Of a stretch of 64,000 bases of DNA, positions 29,477 through 38,686 are shown piece by piece (within the stretch, counting starts at the first letter, position 1; the number at the start of each line of letters is the position of its first letter). The stretch spans positions 35,444 to 99,443 of IMG/VR virus record IMGVR_UViG_3300008261_001864. The stretch is one strand, 5' to 3'. Position numbers and translations under genes: made by a program. The notes under the pieces are model-generated. The model was not told the DNA's origin. It ran no database searches and saw only the letters and a list, made by a program, of their open reading frames with translations. The DNA is from a virus.

Positions 29477-31234
29477 TTAGCCGTCCGAGATCACCGTGTC
29501 GGGCGGCATGGCAGCCCACTCACTATACCGGGGGTCGGCAACCGGCGTCTGAACAAGGCCCGTCGGTTGGCCGTTGACGATGAAACCCTGCGCCGACATC
29601 GGCTGGGTGCGGTCGAGCAGGTAAGTGTACCGCACGGTGAACTCGAAGGAGTAAGAAAGCGTGAAGGGTGACTCGGCCTCCTCGGTGACCTGGAAGGAGT
29701 CGAAAGACCCGATATACATGGTGTTGTCGTAGTAGAGATAGACCGACCCCACGAGGGCAAGGTTGTTAGGACGGCCAACCCCACGAAGGTCCATGTCCTC
29801 CAACCACAGGTACCCGTTGTTCCTGTAAATGAGGTACAGGCTCATGAGGTTCTGGTAGGAAGCCGAAAACGATCTCGCCATGCGGGTCAGGCCAGGGCCC
29901 GACCCCATCACGGACGAGTTGTAGTCCGTCGCATAGAAACCAGCCACTCGGCCTTGGGCCGAGATGGTGTCCTGTGCGTCACCCCAATGCTCGATGACGT
30001 TGTTGGGACCGTTACGCGCCCACACACCGTCGGAGGCGACCTTGGTACTCGACACCGAAAAACTCATCGGGTTGATGAGCATTTGCAGGGGCGGCGTATG
30101 CGCCATCTGCCTCTGGGACTCCTGTATGGCTTTCACGGTTCGTTCATATTGCGCCTGATAGGCTGCGCCTGGCCCATCAGTGTTAGGGTCTTTACCTGGG
30201 ATGTGTACCTCACCGGCCCGTGACTTTCGTTCCTTTGCAGCCTTCAAGCGGGCTTCGCGGGCTTTTTTTTGTTCGGCTATCGCCTTGAGTTCCGCTGGGG
30301 ATGGACCCGTCGCAACAGCCTCGCCGCCCCCGCTGTGGCTGAAACTGTCGTATGCACTTTTGCCCACGGGCGAGCCAGCACCGCCGCCACCCAACACCGC
30401 CATAGGGTCCAGATACTCTTTCTTATCGTTCTGGATGGTGAAGTGCAGATGCGGCCAAGTGCCCTTGGCGTTGCCGGTGTCCCCCACGGTACCGATCTGC
30501 ACCGAAGGGTTCACAGCCTGACCCACACTTACATTGACCGAATCAAGGTGGGCATAGTACGCATAGTAGGTTTTGCCCCCATAGGTAAACTTGACCGTTA
30601 CCGCGTTGCCTCCAAAAGCGTTGGTCGAGGGGTTGCTGACTTTGACGACGGTGCCGGTGCCCACCGCATACGTTGGCGTTCCTTTGTCGGATGCGAAGTC
30701 ATAGCCTTCGTGTTCGGATGCGTGCTTGGAGTGGGGTTGCGAGTACACCCCGCTGCAAAACCAGCCGTTCACCCTATCGGTAGCGGGGTTCTTTCCAGCG
30801 GGGTTGAACTCCACCTGCCTTACTTGAAGGGGCAGCGGACCGATCCTTGTAGGGGGCAGCTTGCCGTTCTTCAAACGCTTGATGGGCTTACTTCGAGCGC
30901 CAGACCGCCCACCGCTTCCTACCGCAGGACCCTCACCATCGTCGTACTCGAAGTATTCGTAGTCCATCTCCCGCCACGCCTCGGGACCACCAATGCTGTT
31001 GGACCTGTCGAGTCGCCTGCCCGAAACCAATGCAGAAGGGGGTAGGATGCCGATGACGAACGGGATGATCCGCGTTCTGGATCGGAGTGTCGTGGCCGTC
31101 AGAGGGTAATACTCGCCCGATAGGGAGTCCTCCTCTCCTCGGAACATCGCATTGTGGAAGGTCAGCAGTTCATAGACATCGGGCTTGTGGTAGCCAGCCT
31201 TATCCTCGATCTGCTTGTAAATCTTGTCGGCCAT
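29477..31234 (-). CDS. Baseplate protein with inserted M23 endopeptidase domain
   Basis: 585 residues with an AGGAGGGGTGC-ATG start. Residues 150-275 form an M23/LytM metallopeptidase: HEGYD at 175-179 supplies zinc ligands H175 and D179, YYAHL at 226-230 supplies H229, and PHLHF at 261-265 supplies H262 and zinc ligand H264, so all catalytic residues are present. M23 enzymes cut peptidoglycan cross-bridges. The C-terminal part (about 385-560) has NPMSFS, EHWGDAQDTISAQG and YIGSFDSFQVTEEAESPF, matching the 236-residue neighbour. It is therefore a baseplate protein carrying a cell-wall hydrolase, located next to hub and spike as tail lysins are. Residues 100-130 and 270-340 look like flexible linkers. 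Confidence 0.85.
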   Translation of the reverse strand: MADKIYKQIEDKAGYHKPDVYELLTFHNAMFRGEEDSLSGEYYPLTATTLRSRTRIIPFVIGILPPSALVSGRRLDRSNSIGGPEAWREMDYEYFEYDDGEGPAVGSGGRSGARSKPIKRLKNGKLPPTRIGPLPLQVRQVEFNPAGKNPATDRVNGWFCSGVYSQPHSKHASEHEGYDFASDKGTPTYAVGTGTVVKVSNPSTNAFGGNAVTVKFTYGGKTYYAYYAHLDSVNVSVGQAVNPSVQIGTVGDTGNAKGTWPHLHFTIQNDKKEYLDPMAVLGGGGAGSPVGKSAYDSFSHSGGGEAVATGPSPAELKAIAEQKKAREARLKAAKERKSRAGEVHIPGKDPNTDGPGAAYQAQYERTVKAIQESQRQMAHTPPLQMLINPMSFSVSSTKVASDGVWARNGPNNVIEHWGDAQDTISAQGRVAGFYATDYNSSVMGSGPGLTRMARSFSASYQNLMSLYLIYRNNGYLWLEDMDLRGVGRPNNLALVGSVYLYYDNTMYIGSFDSFQVTEEAESPFTLSYSFEFTVRYTYLLDRTQPMSAQGFIVNGQPTGLVQTPVADPRYSEWAAMPPDTVISDG

Positions 31235-31243
31235 GCACCCCTC

Positions 31244-31954
31244 CTAAACATCCGGCTCACGGGTGTTCATTTCTTGGAACCCGGGCCTCAGAGTACCCAC
31301 TCGGGTGTCCATGCTGACCGCGCCACTACGCCTCATCCCAGGCAAGGGATTGTCGGTGTTGTAGAGGTCGGCAGGGATACGAGTGAGGACTTGCTCGACC
31401 TTGAACTCCCACGAGATGTTGAACACAAACGGAGCGTCGGCCGTCTCCTCGACCTCGAAGGAGCGGAACGTCCCAATGTACGAGTTGCGGTCGTACATCA
31501 GCATCAGACGCCCCTGTAGGACGACGTTGCCGAAGGGGTCATAGACAGACCCGTTGTGTCGGTAGAGGTCATAAAGGTCGCGGTAGCGGTCCCATGCGAT
31601 GGTCCGTTGCCGCACCACGCTCGACAACCCCGTGTAGAGGTTCATGAACGCGCCCGTCGAACCGCTCGCGGAGATGCTGGTCAGGTCATCCCCCCAATGC
31701 TGCTCCACCCAACCGCCGCGTGTCTGGGTACGCTCAATCTTTTTGAGGTGCTGCTCCGAAAAGCTGCCAGGGTTGGCGTGCATCACCAGAGCGTGGGGAA
31801 GCAACAACTTGCTGGGATCGACAGGGCTGGTGACTTGAAAGGCCATCGGGATGCGGCCCTTGCGAGTCTCAGCGGGGTGTTTGTACTTGGTGTCGTTGGA
31901 TGGGGCATCCAACCCCTCAAAGTTCGCCAGCGTGTGCGACGGGATGTAGGCCAT
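31244..31954 (-). CDS. Baseplate/tail protein, paralogue of the M23-bearing neighbour
   Basis: 236 residues, ATG with an AGGAGAG site. It contains NPGSFSEQHLKKIERTQTRG, WVEQHWGDDLTSISASGSTG and YIGTFRSFEVEETADAPF, near-identical in layout to the C-terminal part of the next gene. The 'NP.s......K......GG.v...WGd....I...G.tG.F' signature occurs in small baseplate or tail-tube-initiation proteins of many contractile phages. It sits just after the tape measure gene, the usual place for hub-proximal baseplate genes. It is likely a structural baseplate subunit without enzymatic activity. The pair probably arose by duplication followed by gain of the peptidase in one copy. Confidence 0.7.
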   Translation of the reverse strand: MAYIPSHTLANFEGLDAPSNDTKYKHPAETRKGRIPMAFQVTSPVDPSKLLLPHALVMHANPGSFSEQHLKKIERTQTRGGWVEQHWGDDLTSISASGSTGAFMNLYTGLSSVVRQRTIAWDRYRDLYDLYRHNGSVYDPFGNVVLQGRLMLMYDRNSYIGTFRSFEVEETADAPFVFNISWEFKVEQVLTRIPADLYNTDNPLPGMRRSGAVSMDTRVGTLRPGFQEMNTREPDV

Positions 31955-31962
31955 GATCTCTC

Positions 31963-34900
31963 CTAATCTTCACCGGCTTTTCTTACCTTGACCCTCGTTC
32001 CATCCATCGCCGCCTTGACCCGCAAAGCGAACATCTCACTAAAGCTGGGGGAGAGATCGACGTAGAGGACGCCCCCGCCGCCCATGCCTGCGGAGGCCGC
32101 TGGGGGTTCTGGGTCGGGTTCGGCTGCGCGGAGGGCTGCCTCCGCAGCCGCCTCATCACGGTCGGCCTTGCGGCTGGCGTAACCGCCGCCAGCCCCACGT
32201 TGGATGTCCGAAGATGACGCCTCAAAAAGACCCCGCATAAGGCCGCTGCCCGTAACGTTGCCTCCCCTTGTCAGAGACGTCGCCAAAGCATCCTCCGCAA
32301 CGTCTCTGTTGGTCAGCAAGGCAAACTCGAAGAGAGCCGCCTCCATCGCCTCCTGCGATCCCTCGGTGATGACCTTCTTGATGTTGTTTTCGAGGAACGA
32401 CTGATTGATCTTGATGCCCTTGATCTTGAGGACGTTGTAGATGTCGGCCAGCGTGGCCTTCGTCGCCAACTGCTCCTCGACCTGCTCCTCGGCCAGGCTG
32501 TTGCCAAGTTCGGCTTCACCCAACTCGGGGCTATCCATCGAGTCCGACGACGCACCCAGCGCCTTGGCGATGTCCGCGAGGAGCGGCTCCGTGTGGATGT
32601 CGTGGACGTAAATGGAACCTGGTGTGGTCTGATGGGCTGTCTGAACCTTGGCCGCCTCGTTTGCACCCCTTTGATCCACGGCCTCTTGGGCGGCTCGGAT
32701 GGCCTCGGTCTGCTTGCGGGCGTCCATCTGCTCCTCGATAGCAGGGACGATGCCAGCAAGCGTCTTGGGGTCAAGGGACCACAGCTTGGAGTTCATGAGG
32801 GCAGCGTCAAACGCTGCGGCGTCCGTGGAAGATACACCCTGCTTGGCCTCTGCCTGCGCCTCGGCAATCGTTTTGGTCTTGCCCCCCTTGTTACCCTCCT
32901 CGAAAATCTGCTGTGCTTTTCGAGCAATATTCCCGACAGCCCCACCCCAAGTCTGCAACCCTTTCTGGGAGGCCACCGTAGCGTTGACGCCACCGGCTTG
33001 ATCGACCGCAGCGGCTTGCTTCTTCTTGGCCTCCTCCAGGATGCTGCGTTCAGCCTCCATCTTTTTCTTGGCTGTCTCGTCGCTGGTGGCTGCGATGGCC
33101 TTGGTGAGTTTCTCGATCCGGGCGTCACGCTCCTGTGAGGTCTTGTAGAGTTTCTCACCGAAAGAGTCCTTGCCCTCCATGAGTTTGTGCTTCATGGCGT
33201 CGAGGTCTTTGCCACCAGCCGCACCCAGCGCCTTGTTGACGGTTTCGCTGTTGATTTTCCGCATCTCCTCGGCCACGCGGAAAGAGTCCCTGCTGACCCC
33301 CCAGATGCTTGTAATAGAGTCCCAGATGCCCATGATGGCGTTGTAGAAAGTGTTGAACAGCCAATCCATGAGAGCCTGCATCTTGTCCATCATGCTGGAC
33401 TGATACCCGGACGTCTCCTTGGCGTAGTCGGTCTGCTTCTCAGTCTCCGTGAGCGCCTTCTGCGCCGAGAAGCCCATCTTCTTGAAAACCGACACGCCGT
33501 CCTTCGACCGCAGGGCTTCGGCTGCCGCCTTCTCGTTGCCTTCTTTGAGTTCGATGCCCAGATTCTTTAGGAGAGCCTTGTCCTCATCGGTAGCCATCCC
33601 CTCTTGGACACGCTTGGCGATCTCGGCCTTGGCAAGGTCTAGGCCGACGCGGAACTTGGCGAACTGGTCGATCTGCTCGTCGTTGAGGTTGAGGGCTTGC
33701 TCGGCAGCGAGTAACTGTGCGCCCGACAACTGCTCGATACGCTTCCCGTTGAACATCTTGCGGGACATCGCCTGCAACTGCTCATAGGCCGCGACAGGGC
33801 TGGCGTCCTTGAGGGCGCTCGCCAACGACACCGCATCGCCTCGGCTGACCTTTTCCTGCTGCCGTGCGGCGTCGATGATGGCCTCTCGCTCGGCTCCCGA
33901 TAGCTTCTCCCCGTTCTGGGCCAGGTACTCCCCCAACCCCTTAACGCCGCCCCTGACCGCCTCCCGCAACTTGTCGCCGTCCAGCCCCTTGGCAGCCAAG
34001 TCGGTCGCCAGACCCGACAACTTCACATTGATGTCCTCTTGTAACCTGCTCTTGGTACCCCCCGTGCCAGCGATCAGGACGGACTTCAAGCGGTCCTGTA
34101 GGCTCTGACCCTTGAAGAACTGCGAGATGGATTGGAGGAACTGCTGCGCCCGTCGAGGGTCCATGACCTTCGTGAGTTTCGCCAACACCTTCCCCGCCGT
34201 CTCCATGCGGTTGTTGAAGAGGCTCATGTCGGCCGACATACCTCGGATGATGTTGAAGAACGTGTTGGCGGCGATCCCCGAGTCACGAGCCTCCAGCGCG
34301 ATTTTGCCGAAGGCCGTTTCGATGGCCTCCAGCGGCATCCCCATCTGACCCTTCATCTCGCCCATGAGAGCAGAGACTTCCTGCATAGAGACGCCCATGT
34401 TCCGCGAGTAGGCGGCAGCCAAGTGGACGGTGCGGGTAGTCAGGTCCTCGACAGCCTCGGCTCCCGTCTTGGCGTCTGCCCGCGCTCCTTGACCGAGGGT
34501 ACCCACAGACTTGTAGGCTCCCTCGGCCTCGTCCTTGAACTGGTCGAGCCGCATACCCGCCGAGGTCAACTCGTTCATGGTGGCAGCGTAATCGTCCTTA
34601 TTCAGACCCCACTCGACGTTCGACAGAGAGAAGGCGGCATCTCGAACGCCCTTGAGGGTTTGACCTAGTTCTTTGGATGCCCTTCCTGAGTCATCCATGT
34701 TGCGGGGCAGGTAGTGCATGGTGCTGGCCGTTGACAGAAGCCCCTTCTGGAACTCCTTGGCCCCCGCCTCGGCGTCGAGGAACAGCTTGACGACAGCCAT
34801 GACGCCGCCGCTGAACGTGTTGATGAGCGGCACAAGGCGGCCGATCACACCAATCAGCGGTCCCAGACCCTTCAAGAGGCCGCCAACCGACTTGGCAATC

Positions 34901-35574
34901 ATCCCGAAAGCGCCACCCCCTGCGCCCTTGCTGGCGATCTTGTCGCCCACCGATCCAAGTTTGACACCCGCCCCACGGAACATCTTGGACAAAGGCTTTG
35001 CCAGCATATTGCCCGCGTGGGCAGCGGCACCCGCCATGTCCTTGCTCATGGCCGACGAGAACATCTCGGCCATGTCGGCACCAGCATCCGAGATGTCACC
35101 CTTGTTGAACCCAATGGCGAAGTTGGCCTCAAAATCTTTTTTGGCCCCCGTCTGCCACTCCTCCAACTTTTTCTGGGCTGTCTCGGCCAAGTCGCCGTAC
35201 TTGTCCATCAACTCCTTGAGGTCCTCAACCTCTTGTCGAAGTGCCTCGGCCTTGGCGTCGTCAGCCCCCGCTTTGGCGGCTGACAATGCCTCGTTTTTCT
35301 TGGCGAGTTCGTCCAAGACCTTGTTGTACTGCCCCTGCCGGTCGCGGAGTTCCTGTTGGAGTTTGTTGTCCTGCTCCAGCGCCTTGCTACGCTGCTCATA
35401 GTAGGACTTGCTGGACTGCCAGAGTTTGCGGTGGGACTTCTTGTTGATCTCATTCATGGCCTTCTGGTCGCGCTCGAAGGCCCGCTTGTAGTCCTTGAAC
35501 TTCGCTATCGCCTCGTCGGTGGTCAGCCCGAGGTTGAGTTCAATGCGTTCTTGGCTGGTAAGTTCTTTCGCCAC
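31963..35574 (-). CDS. Tape measure protein
   Basis: 1203 residues when started at the GTG at 35574, which follows a GGAGG site and overlaps the preceding TAG stop (TAGTG). The N-terminal ~170 residues are coiled coil (YEQRSKALEQDNKLQQELRD). A glycine/hydrophobic stretch follows at about 225-285 (SVGGLLKGLGPLIGVIG, typical of tape measures), then long helical segments to the end. Length would predict a tail of roughly 180 nm if 1.5 A per residue applies. It follows two chaperone-like genes and precedes hub and spike genes, the classic order. The protein sets tail length and is probably ejected into the host first. Confidence 0.9.
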   Translation of the reverse strand: MAKELTSQERIELNLGLTTDEAIAKFKDYKRAFERDQKAMNEINKKSHRKLWQSSKSYYEQRSKALEQDNKLQQELRDRQGQYNKVLDELAKKNEALSAAKAGADDAKAEALRQEVEDLKELMDKYGDLAETAQKKLEEWQTGAKKDFEANFAIGFNKGDISDAGADMAEMFSSAMSKDMAGAAAHAGNMLAKPLSKMFRGAGVKLGSVGDKIASKGAGGGAFGMIAKSVGGLLKGLGPLIGVIGRLVPLINTFSGGVMAVVKLFLDAEAGAKEFQKGLLSTASTMHYLPRNMDDSGRASKELGQTLKGVRDAAFSLSNVEWGLNKDDYAATMNELTSAGMRLDQFKDEAEGAYKSVGTLGQGARADAKTGAEAVEDLTTRTVHLAAAYSRNMGVSMQEVSALMGEMKGQMGMPLEAIETAFGKIALEARDSGIAANTFFNIIRGMSADMSLFNNRMETAGKVLAKLTKVMDPRRAQQFLQSISQFFKGQSLQDRLKSVLIAGTGGTKSRLQEDINVKLSGLATDLAAKGLDGDKLREAVRGGVKGLGEYLAQNGEKLSGAEREAIIDAARQQEKVSRGDAVSLASALKDASPVAAYEQLQAMSRKMFNGKRIEQLSGAQLLAAEQALNLNDEQIDQFAKFRVGLDLAKAEIAKRVQEGMATDEDKALLKNLGIELKEGNEKAAAEALRSKDGVSVFKKMGFSAQKALTETEKQTDYAKETSGYQSSMMDKMQALMDWLFNTFYNAIMGIWDSITSIWGVSRDSFRVAEEMRKINSETVNKALGAAGGKDLDAMKHKLMEGKDSFGEKLYKTSQERDARIEKLTKAIAATSDETAKKKMEAERSILEEAKKKQAAAVDQAGGVNATVASQKGLQTWGGAVGNIARKAQQIFEEGNKGGKTKTIAEAQAEAKQGVSSTDAAAFDAALMNSKLWSLDPKTLAGIVPAIEEQMDARKQTEAIRAAQEAVDQRGANEAAKVQTAHQTTPGSIYVHDIHTEPLLADIAKALGASSDSMDSPELGEAELGNSLAEEQVEEQLATKATLADIYNVLKIKGIKINQSFLENNIKKVITEGSQEAMEAALFEFALLTNRDVAEDALATSLTRGGNVTGSGLMRGLFEASSSDIQRGAGGGYASRKADRDEAAAEAALRAAEPDPEPPAASAGMGGGGVLYVDLSPSFSEMFALRVKAAMDGTRVKVRKAGED

Positions 35575-36806
35575 TACGGCCTCCAAGGCTTCCCTGCATT
35601 ACGCTGGGACCTTAGAGAAAAAGCGCCGTCGGTTGGCTGGTCCGACGTAGGGAGAGGGTCATCCATCAGCCCCCACTTGGTCATCACAGGATCGAGGTTC
35701 TCGTCAAGGAAGCCCGACTTTTCGAGCGCCTCGGCCGCCCGACGCTGTTGCTCGACAACGAGCTTACGCACTTGGTCAGGGGAAAGGCCGGTGAGGTTCG
35801 TGGCCCCCACAACGTCCTTATCCCCCATCTGCTGCTGCCGTTCCTTGACGAGCGACTGCAACTGCTCGGCCCGATGCCGAGTGTTGTTGCGGATGCCCTG
35901 CTCGTACTCTTGGACGACGTTATCGTGCCAATCCTTCTCACCCTTGAGGGACCGCTCGACCTGCGAGGCCAACTCCTCAACGGTGTTGGCGACGATGACC
36001 ACCTGTGCGCCGTCGTACCGCTTGTTGGTGTCCAATGACTCCCCAAAGAGAACGTGCCTTAGCAGCAGGTCCTTCCGAGTCCAGCGTTCCTCCCGCTCTT
36101 TCTTGCGACGGTTGGCGTCACGGTTGTAGACCTTCTGGATACCCTTGCCTGCAAAGCACCCCCCGATAAACTTGGCGTTCTCCCAATCGGAGTCCTGGTG
36201 GTGCCGGATGTCCTCGTAGTGGTTGATGGCTCGCCACGAGAGTTGGGCATAGGACAACCCCAGACGCTCTGTGCCTTCGATGCCTGTCAGGGCAGGGGTT
36301 GATAGGTCCAGCCCCTGGGTCTGCGCCCATCTCCACCGAGAGTAGGGTTCGGTTGCGTAAGCCTCGACCAATATGGTCGCCTGCGTGGCCTTCCTGTTGA
36401 GTTCCGAAAGTTGTCGGATGAGTTTTACACGGGCCGCGTTCGGCAACTCTCGGAACGTATCAGCCAACACAGAGATGGTTCGGCCCCGCTCGGACAAGAC
36501 GTTCTGGCCGTCCACAAACAAGACCATGTGGGCGAGGAACACGTCCCAGAACCGAGGGGGTATGGAAGCCTTGTCCCAAGCACCCGTCATGAGCCGGATG
36601 ACGTCGAGTTCGTGGTGGTTCAAGGACTTGAACACGAACAGGATGCCATTGATGTCGGCGTGGGCCGTCAGAAACCCCCGCGTCACCATCTCGATGGTCG
36701 CCTCATAGACCTCGGGATTGACCTCGGGTTCCTGTGGTGCCTTTATGAGACTTTCGGAGTCCTCATCGGACGGCTCAAGGCCGTCGTCATCCAACTCATC
36801 GGCCAT
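35574..36806 (-). CDS. Putative tail assembly chaperone (second)
   Basis: 410 residues, ATG at 36806, seven bases after the previous stop. The N-terminus is acidic, followed by a helical domain (FVFKSLNHHELDVIRLM) with a conserved-looking FWDVFLAHMVLFVDGQN segment. It continues with ARVKLIRQLSELNRKA and YAQLSWRAINHYEDIRHH, and a coiled C-terminal half. It stands between the first chaperone-like gene and the tape measure, where the second tail assembly chaperone lies in many myoviruses. Unlike the classical G/GT pair there is no overlap or slippery site here. The assignment is by position and helical character; a baseplate-hub assembly factor is the alternative. Confidence 0.5.
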   Translation of the reverse strand: MADELDDDGLEPSDEDSESLIKAPQEPEVNPEVYEATIEMVTRGFLTAHADINGILFVFKSLNHHELDVIRLMTGAWDKASIPPRFWDVFLAHMVLFVDGQNVLSERGRTISVLADTFRELPNAARVKLIRQLSELNRKATQATILVEAYATEPYSRWRWAQTQGLDLSTPALTGIEGTERLGLSYAQLSWRAINHYEDIRHHQDSDWENAKFIGGCFAGKGIQKVYNRDANRRKKEREERWTRKDLLLRHVLFGESLDTNKRYDGAQVVIVANTVEELASQVERSLKGEKDWHDNVVQEYEQGIRNNTRHRAEQLQSLVKERQQQMGDKDVVGATNLTGLSPDQVRKLVVEQQRRAAEALEKSGFLDENLDPVMTKWGLMDDPLPTSDQPTDGAFSLRSQRNAGKPWRP

Positions 36807-36813
36807 CGGTTAC

Positions 36814-37812
36814 TCACAGGGTAGGAGGCCGGAATCGAGGGTTGATGCCTCCCACGGGAGGTGTGTCGATGATGGCCTTGGCAGCATCGGGGTCCAACCG
36901 AGTCCCCGACCCCAGACGGACTTCCGGCATCTGGGTCTGAGGCTGTAGGTTGGTGGCTTGAAAGGGCACACCTTCGAGGGTGCCCATCTCCCCCTCAATC
37001 GCCGCCAGTTCTGCCGACCGCCCCAAAGGGGCTGCATGGGGGGCCGAGACAGGCTGCACGGGGGGCGCTGCGACGGGCTGGGGAGCGGCCACCACGGGGT
37101 TCGGGGCTTGATTGAGCGGGGTACGCTCACGGAGCAACTGAGCGATCCTCTCCGCAGACGGAGGAGACGACGGCGATGTTGCCTTGGGGGGTGCCTCTTG
37201 GACAGGGGGCAGCTTGCTCTGGGCAGCCTCGAACTCATCGACGGTCGAACGCCGCACAAGCCCGTGATCTCGGAGGACGCCCTCCAAAATCTTTTCGGGC
37301 ACCTCGGCCTCGATCTCTTTGAGTTCCGCGATGAGTCGGCGGTACTGGTCCTCGGGCGTCTCATCGACGCTCTTGAACGTCACCCCCTCCTGCGCCCGCT
37401 TCTCACCCGCCTCAATGGCGTCGGCAACCTTGCGGTAACAGATGTAGAGGGTTTCCCGCGACCACGAGGCGAGCAGGTTCTTTTGGAGCCAACTGTGCAG
37501 TTCGACCTTGATGGTGCGGGTCTGGTTGGGTCGCTTGGGGTCCTGCTCCTCATCCTCGATGTACTTGGTGTCTCGGAAATCGACGCCGTTGATCTCGCAG
37601 ATGGCTCGGCTCACATGACCCATCTGCCATGCGTTCAGATACTCGACGTCGGACAGCCCTTGGCAGTCCTTGTAGATGCCATCGTACTGATCGGACCGCA
37701 GGTTGCGGACGATCACCGATACACCATCAACGACGAAAGGCTCCTCCACAAGGCCGATGTCTCGGGCCTGCGAAAGAGCCTGCGTCAAATTACGCGCACT
37801 TAGGGTTCCCAT
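36814..37812 (-). CDS. Putative tail assembly chaperone (first)
   Basis: 332 residues from ATG 37812 with GGAG seven bases upstream; an alternative TTG two codons earlier is weaker. The N-terminal ~130 residues form a globular alpha/beta domain (FVVDGVSVIVRNLRSDQYDG, HVSRAICEINGVDF) resembling phage tail assembly chaperones that bind the tape measure. The second half is proline/alanine-rich and disordered, ending with PPVGGINPRFRPPTL. It is preceded by a 105-base structured leader after the tail tube gene. Position fits the chaperone slot between tube and tape measure. The family call is a judgement from context. Confidence 0.5.
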   Translation of the reverse strand: MGTLSARNLTQALSQARDIGLVEEPFVVDGVSVIVRNLRSDQYDGIYKDCQGLSDVEYLNAWQMGHVSRAICEINGVDFRDTKYIEDEEQDPKRPNQTRTIKVELHSWLQKNLLASWSRETLYICYRKVADAIEAGEKRAQEGVTFKSVDETPEDQYRRLIAELKEIEAEVPEKILEGVLRDHGLVRRSTVDEFEAAQSKLPPVQEAPPKATSPSSPPSAERIAQLLRERTPLNQAPNPVVAAPQPVAAPPVQPVSAPHAAPLGRSAELAAIEGEMGTLEGVPFQATNLQPQTQMPEVRLGSGTRLDPDAAKAIIDTPPVGGINPRFRPPTL

Positions 37813-37838
37813 TCTCAATCTCCCGTGCAGGATTGAAA

Positions 37839-37943
37839 ACGGCTTGGTGCAGCGTATCTAGGTGTTCATCTGGGTGTGGGCCGCGCAGTCATTACAACTG
37901 ATACCCATTTGTTTTCATCTGATACGGTCCGCATCCAAGCCGT
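37839..37943 (-). promoter_or_regulatory. Structured RNA leader between tail tube and chaperone genes
   Basis: On the minus strand the 138-base spacer folds into a long stem: 37935-37943 pairs with 37839-37847 (9 bp), extended by 37931-37933 with 37848-37850, then 37921-37926 with 37853-37858 (6 bp). That gives about 18 pairs with one bulge and a small internal loop. Inside are a 4-bp hairpin with a seven-base loop (37886-37900), ACACCCAGA at 37877-37869 and a duplicated CAGATGAAAAC / CAGATGAACAC. The element ends 26 bases before the chaperone ATG. A similar layout precedes the sheath gene. It may control expression, processing or partial termination; the pairing is visible, the function is inferred. 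Confidence 0.5.
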
Positions 37944-37950
37944 CAAAAAA

Positions 37951-38658
37951 CTAGGCCACAGCGCCAATCGTCGTATTAGCAGAGGCACTACCAGAGAACC
38001 GTAGCGAGGACCCAGCACCAGCCGCCCCACCCGAACCAGGGCTCGGAGCCAAGCCGGTGTCGATGTACTCACCGTACTGCGAAACACCGTCGATGATGTC
38101 GGACACCGTGACGCTGGAGTTCTCGGCCACCATCGCGGAGTCTGCGGCGAACGAGGCGTTGTAGGAGTTCATCCAGCAACCCTCGTAGAAGGTCAACAGG
38201 CACTTCACGGGACCGATGGACCCCGACGTACCCGGCACCACCTTGGTGCCAGTACCAGAGTTCGGCTCCTTGGAGGCGATCTCGCTGAACACGAGTTCCT
38301 GCTTGATGTCGAAGGGCCAGCGGTGGTGCTTGAGTGAACGAACCAGACCGTCGATGCCGCCCTTGTATCCGAACAACTGGAACAGGTTGGCGGTATAGAG
38401 CAGGGTCTTGTTGATGGTGAGCGTCATCGGCTCGGTGACGCTTGGCACCAACTCAGCGACCTGGTCGCCGTAACCCACACCACGGTAGGCGTCGATGGTC
38501 CGCGACTCGTCGAAGCCGAACTCGCTGACCGCCCCAAGCTGCTGGAACGACTTTGCCCCGACAGAGTAGCCATAGACCTTGTTCTTCTGGCTGACAGCGG
38601 CCCGAGTGTTGGGCGCGGTTCCCTTGCGATAAACGTAGGTGTCTTTACTGACAGGCAT
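37951..38658 (-). CDS. Tail tube protein
   Basis: 235 residues with a perfect GAGGAGGT site before the ATG. Its layout matches myovirus tail tubes: a beta-rich core with FDESRTIDAYRGVGYGDQV near residue 50, then PMTLTINKTLLYTANLFQLF (about 77-96) and a late KCLLTFYEGCWMNSYNASF segment (about 153-171), which resembles the inserted helix and strands of gp19-type tubes. The C-terminus is a glycine/serine tail, probably flexible. It lies directly upstream of the chaperone and tape measure genes. It forms the inner tube through which DNA passes. Confidence 0.8.
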   Translation of the reverse strand: MPVSKDTYVYRKGTAPNTRAAVSQKNKVYGYSVGAKSFQQLGAVSEFGFDESRTIDAYRGVGYGDQVAELVPSVTEPMTLTINKTLLYTANLFQLFGYKGGIDGLVRSLKHHRWPFDIKQELVFSEIASKEPNSGTGTKVVPGTSGSIGPVKCLLTFYEGCWMNSYNASFAADSAMVAENSSVTVSDIIDGVSQYGEYIDTGLAPSPGSGGAAGAGSSLRFSGSASANTTIGAVA

Positions 38659-38686
38659 CGTAGGACCTCCTCGGGGGTCAGATTAC

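Noticed and set aside
35560-36820. Programmed frameshift between chaperone-like genes
   Set aside because: The frames do not overlap and no slippery heptamer is visible at the junction.
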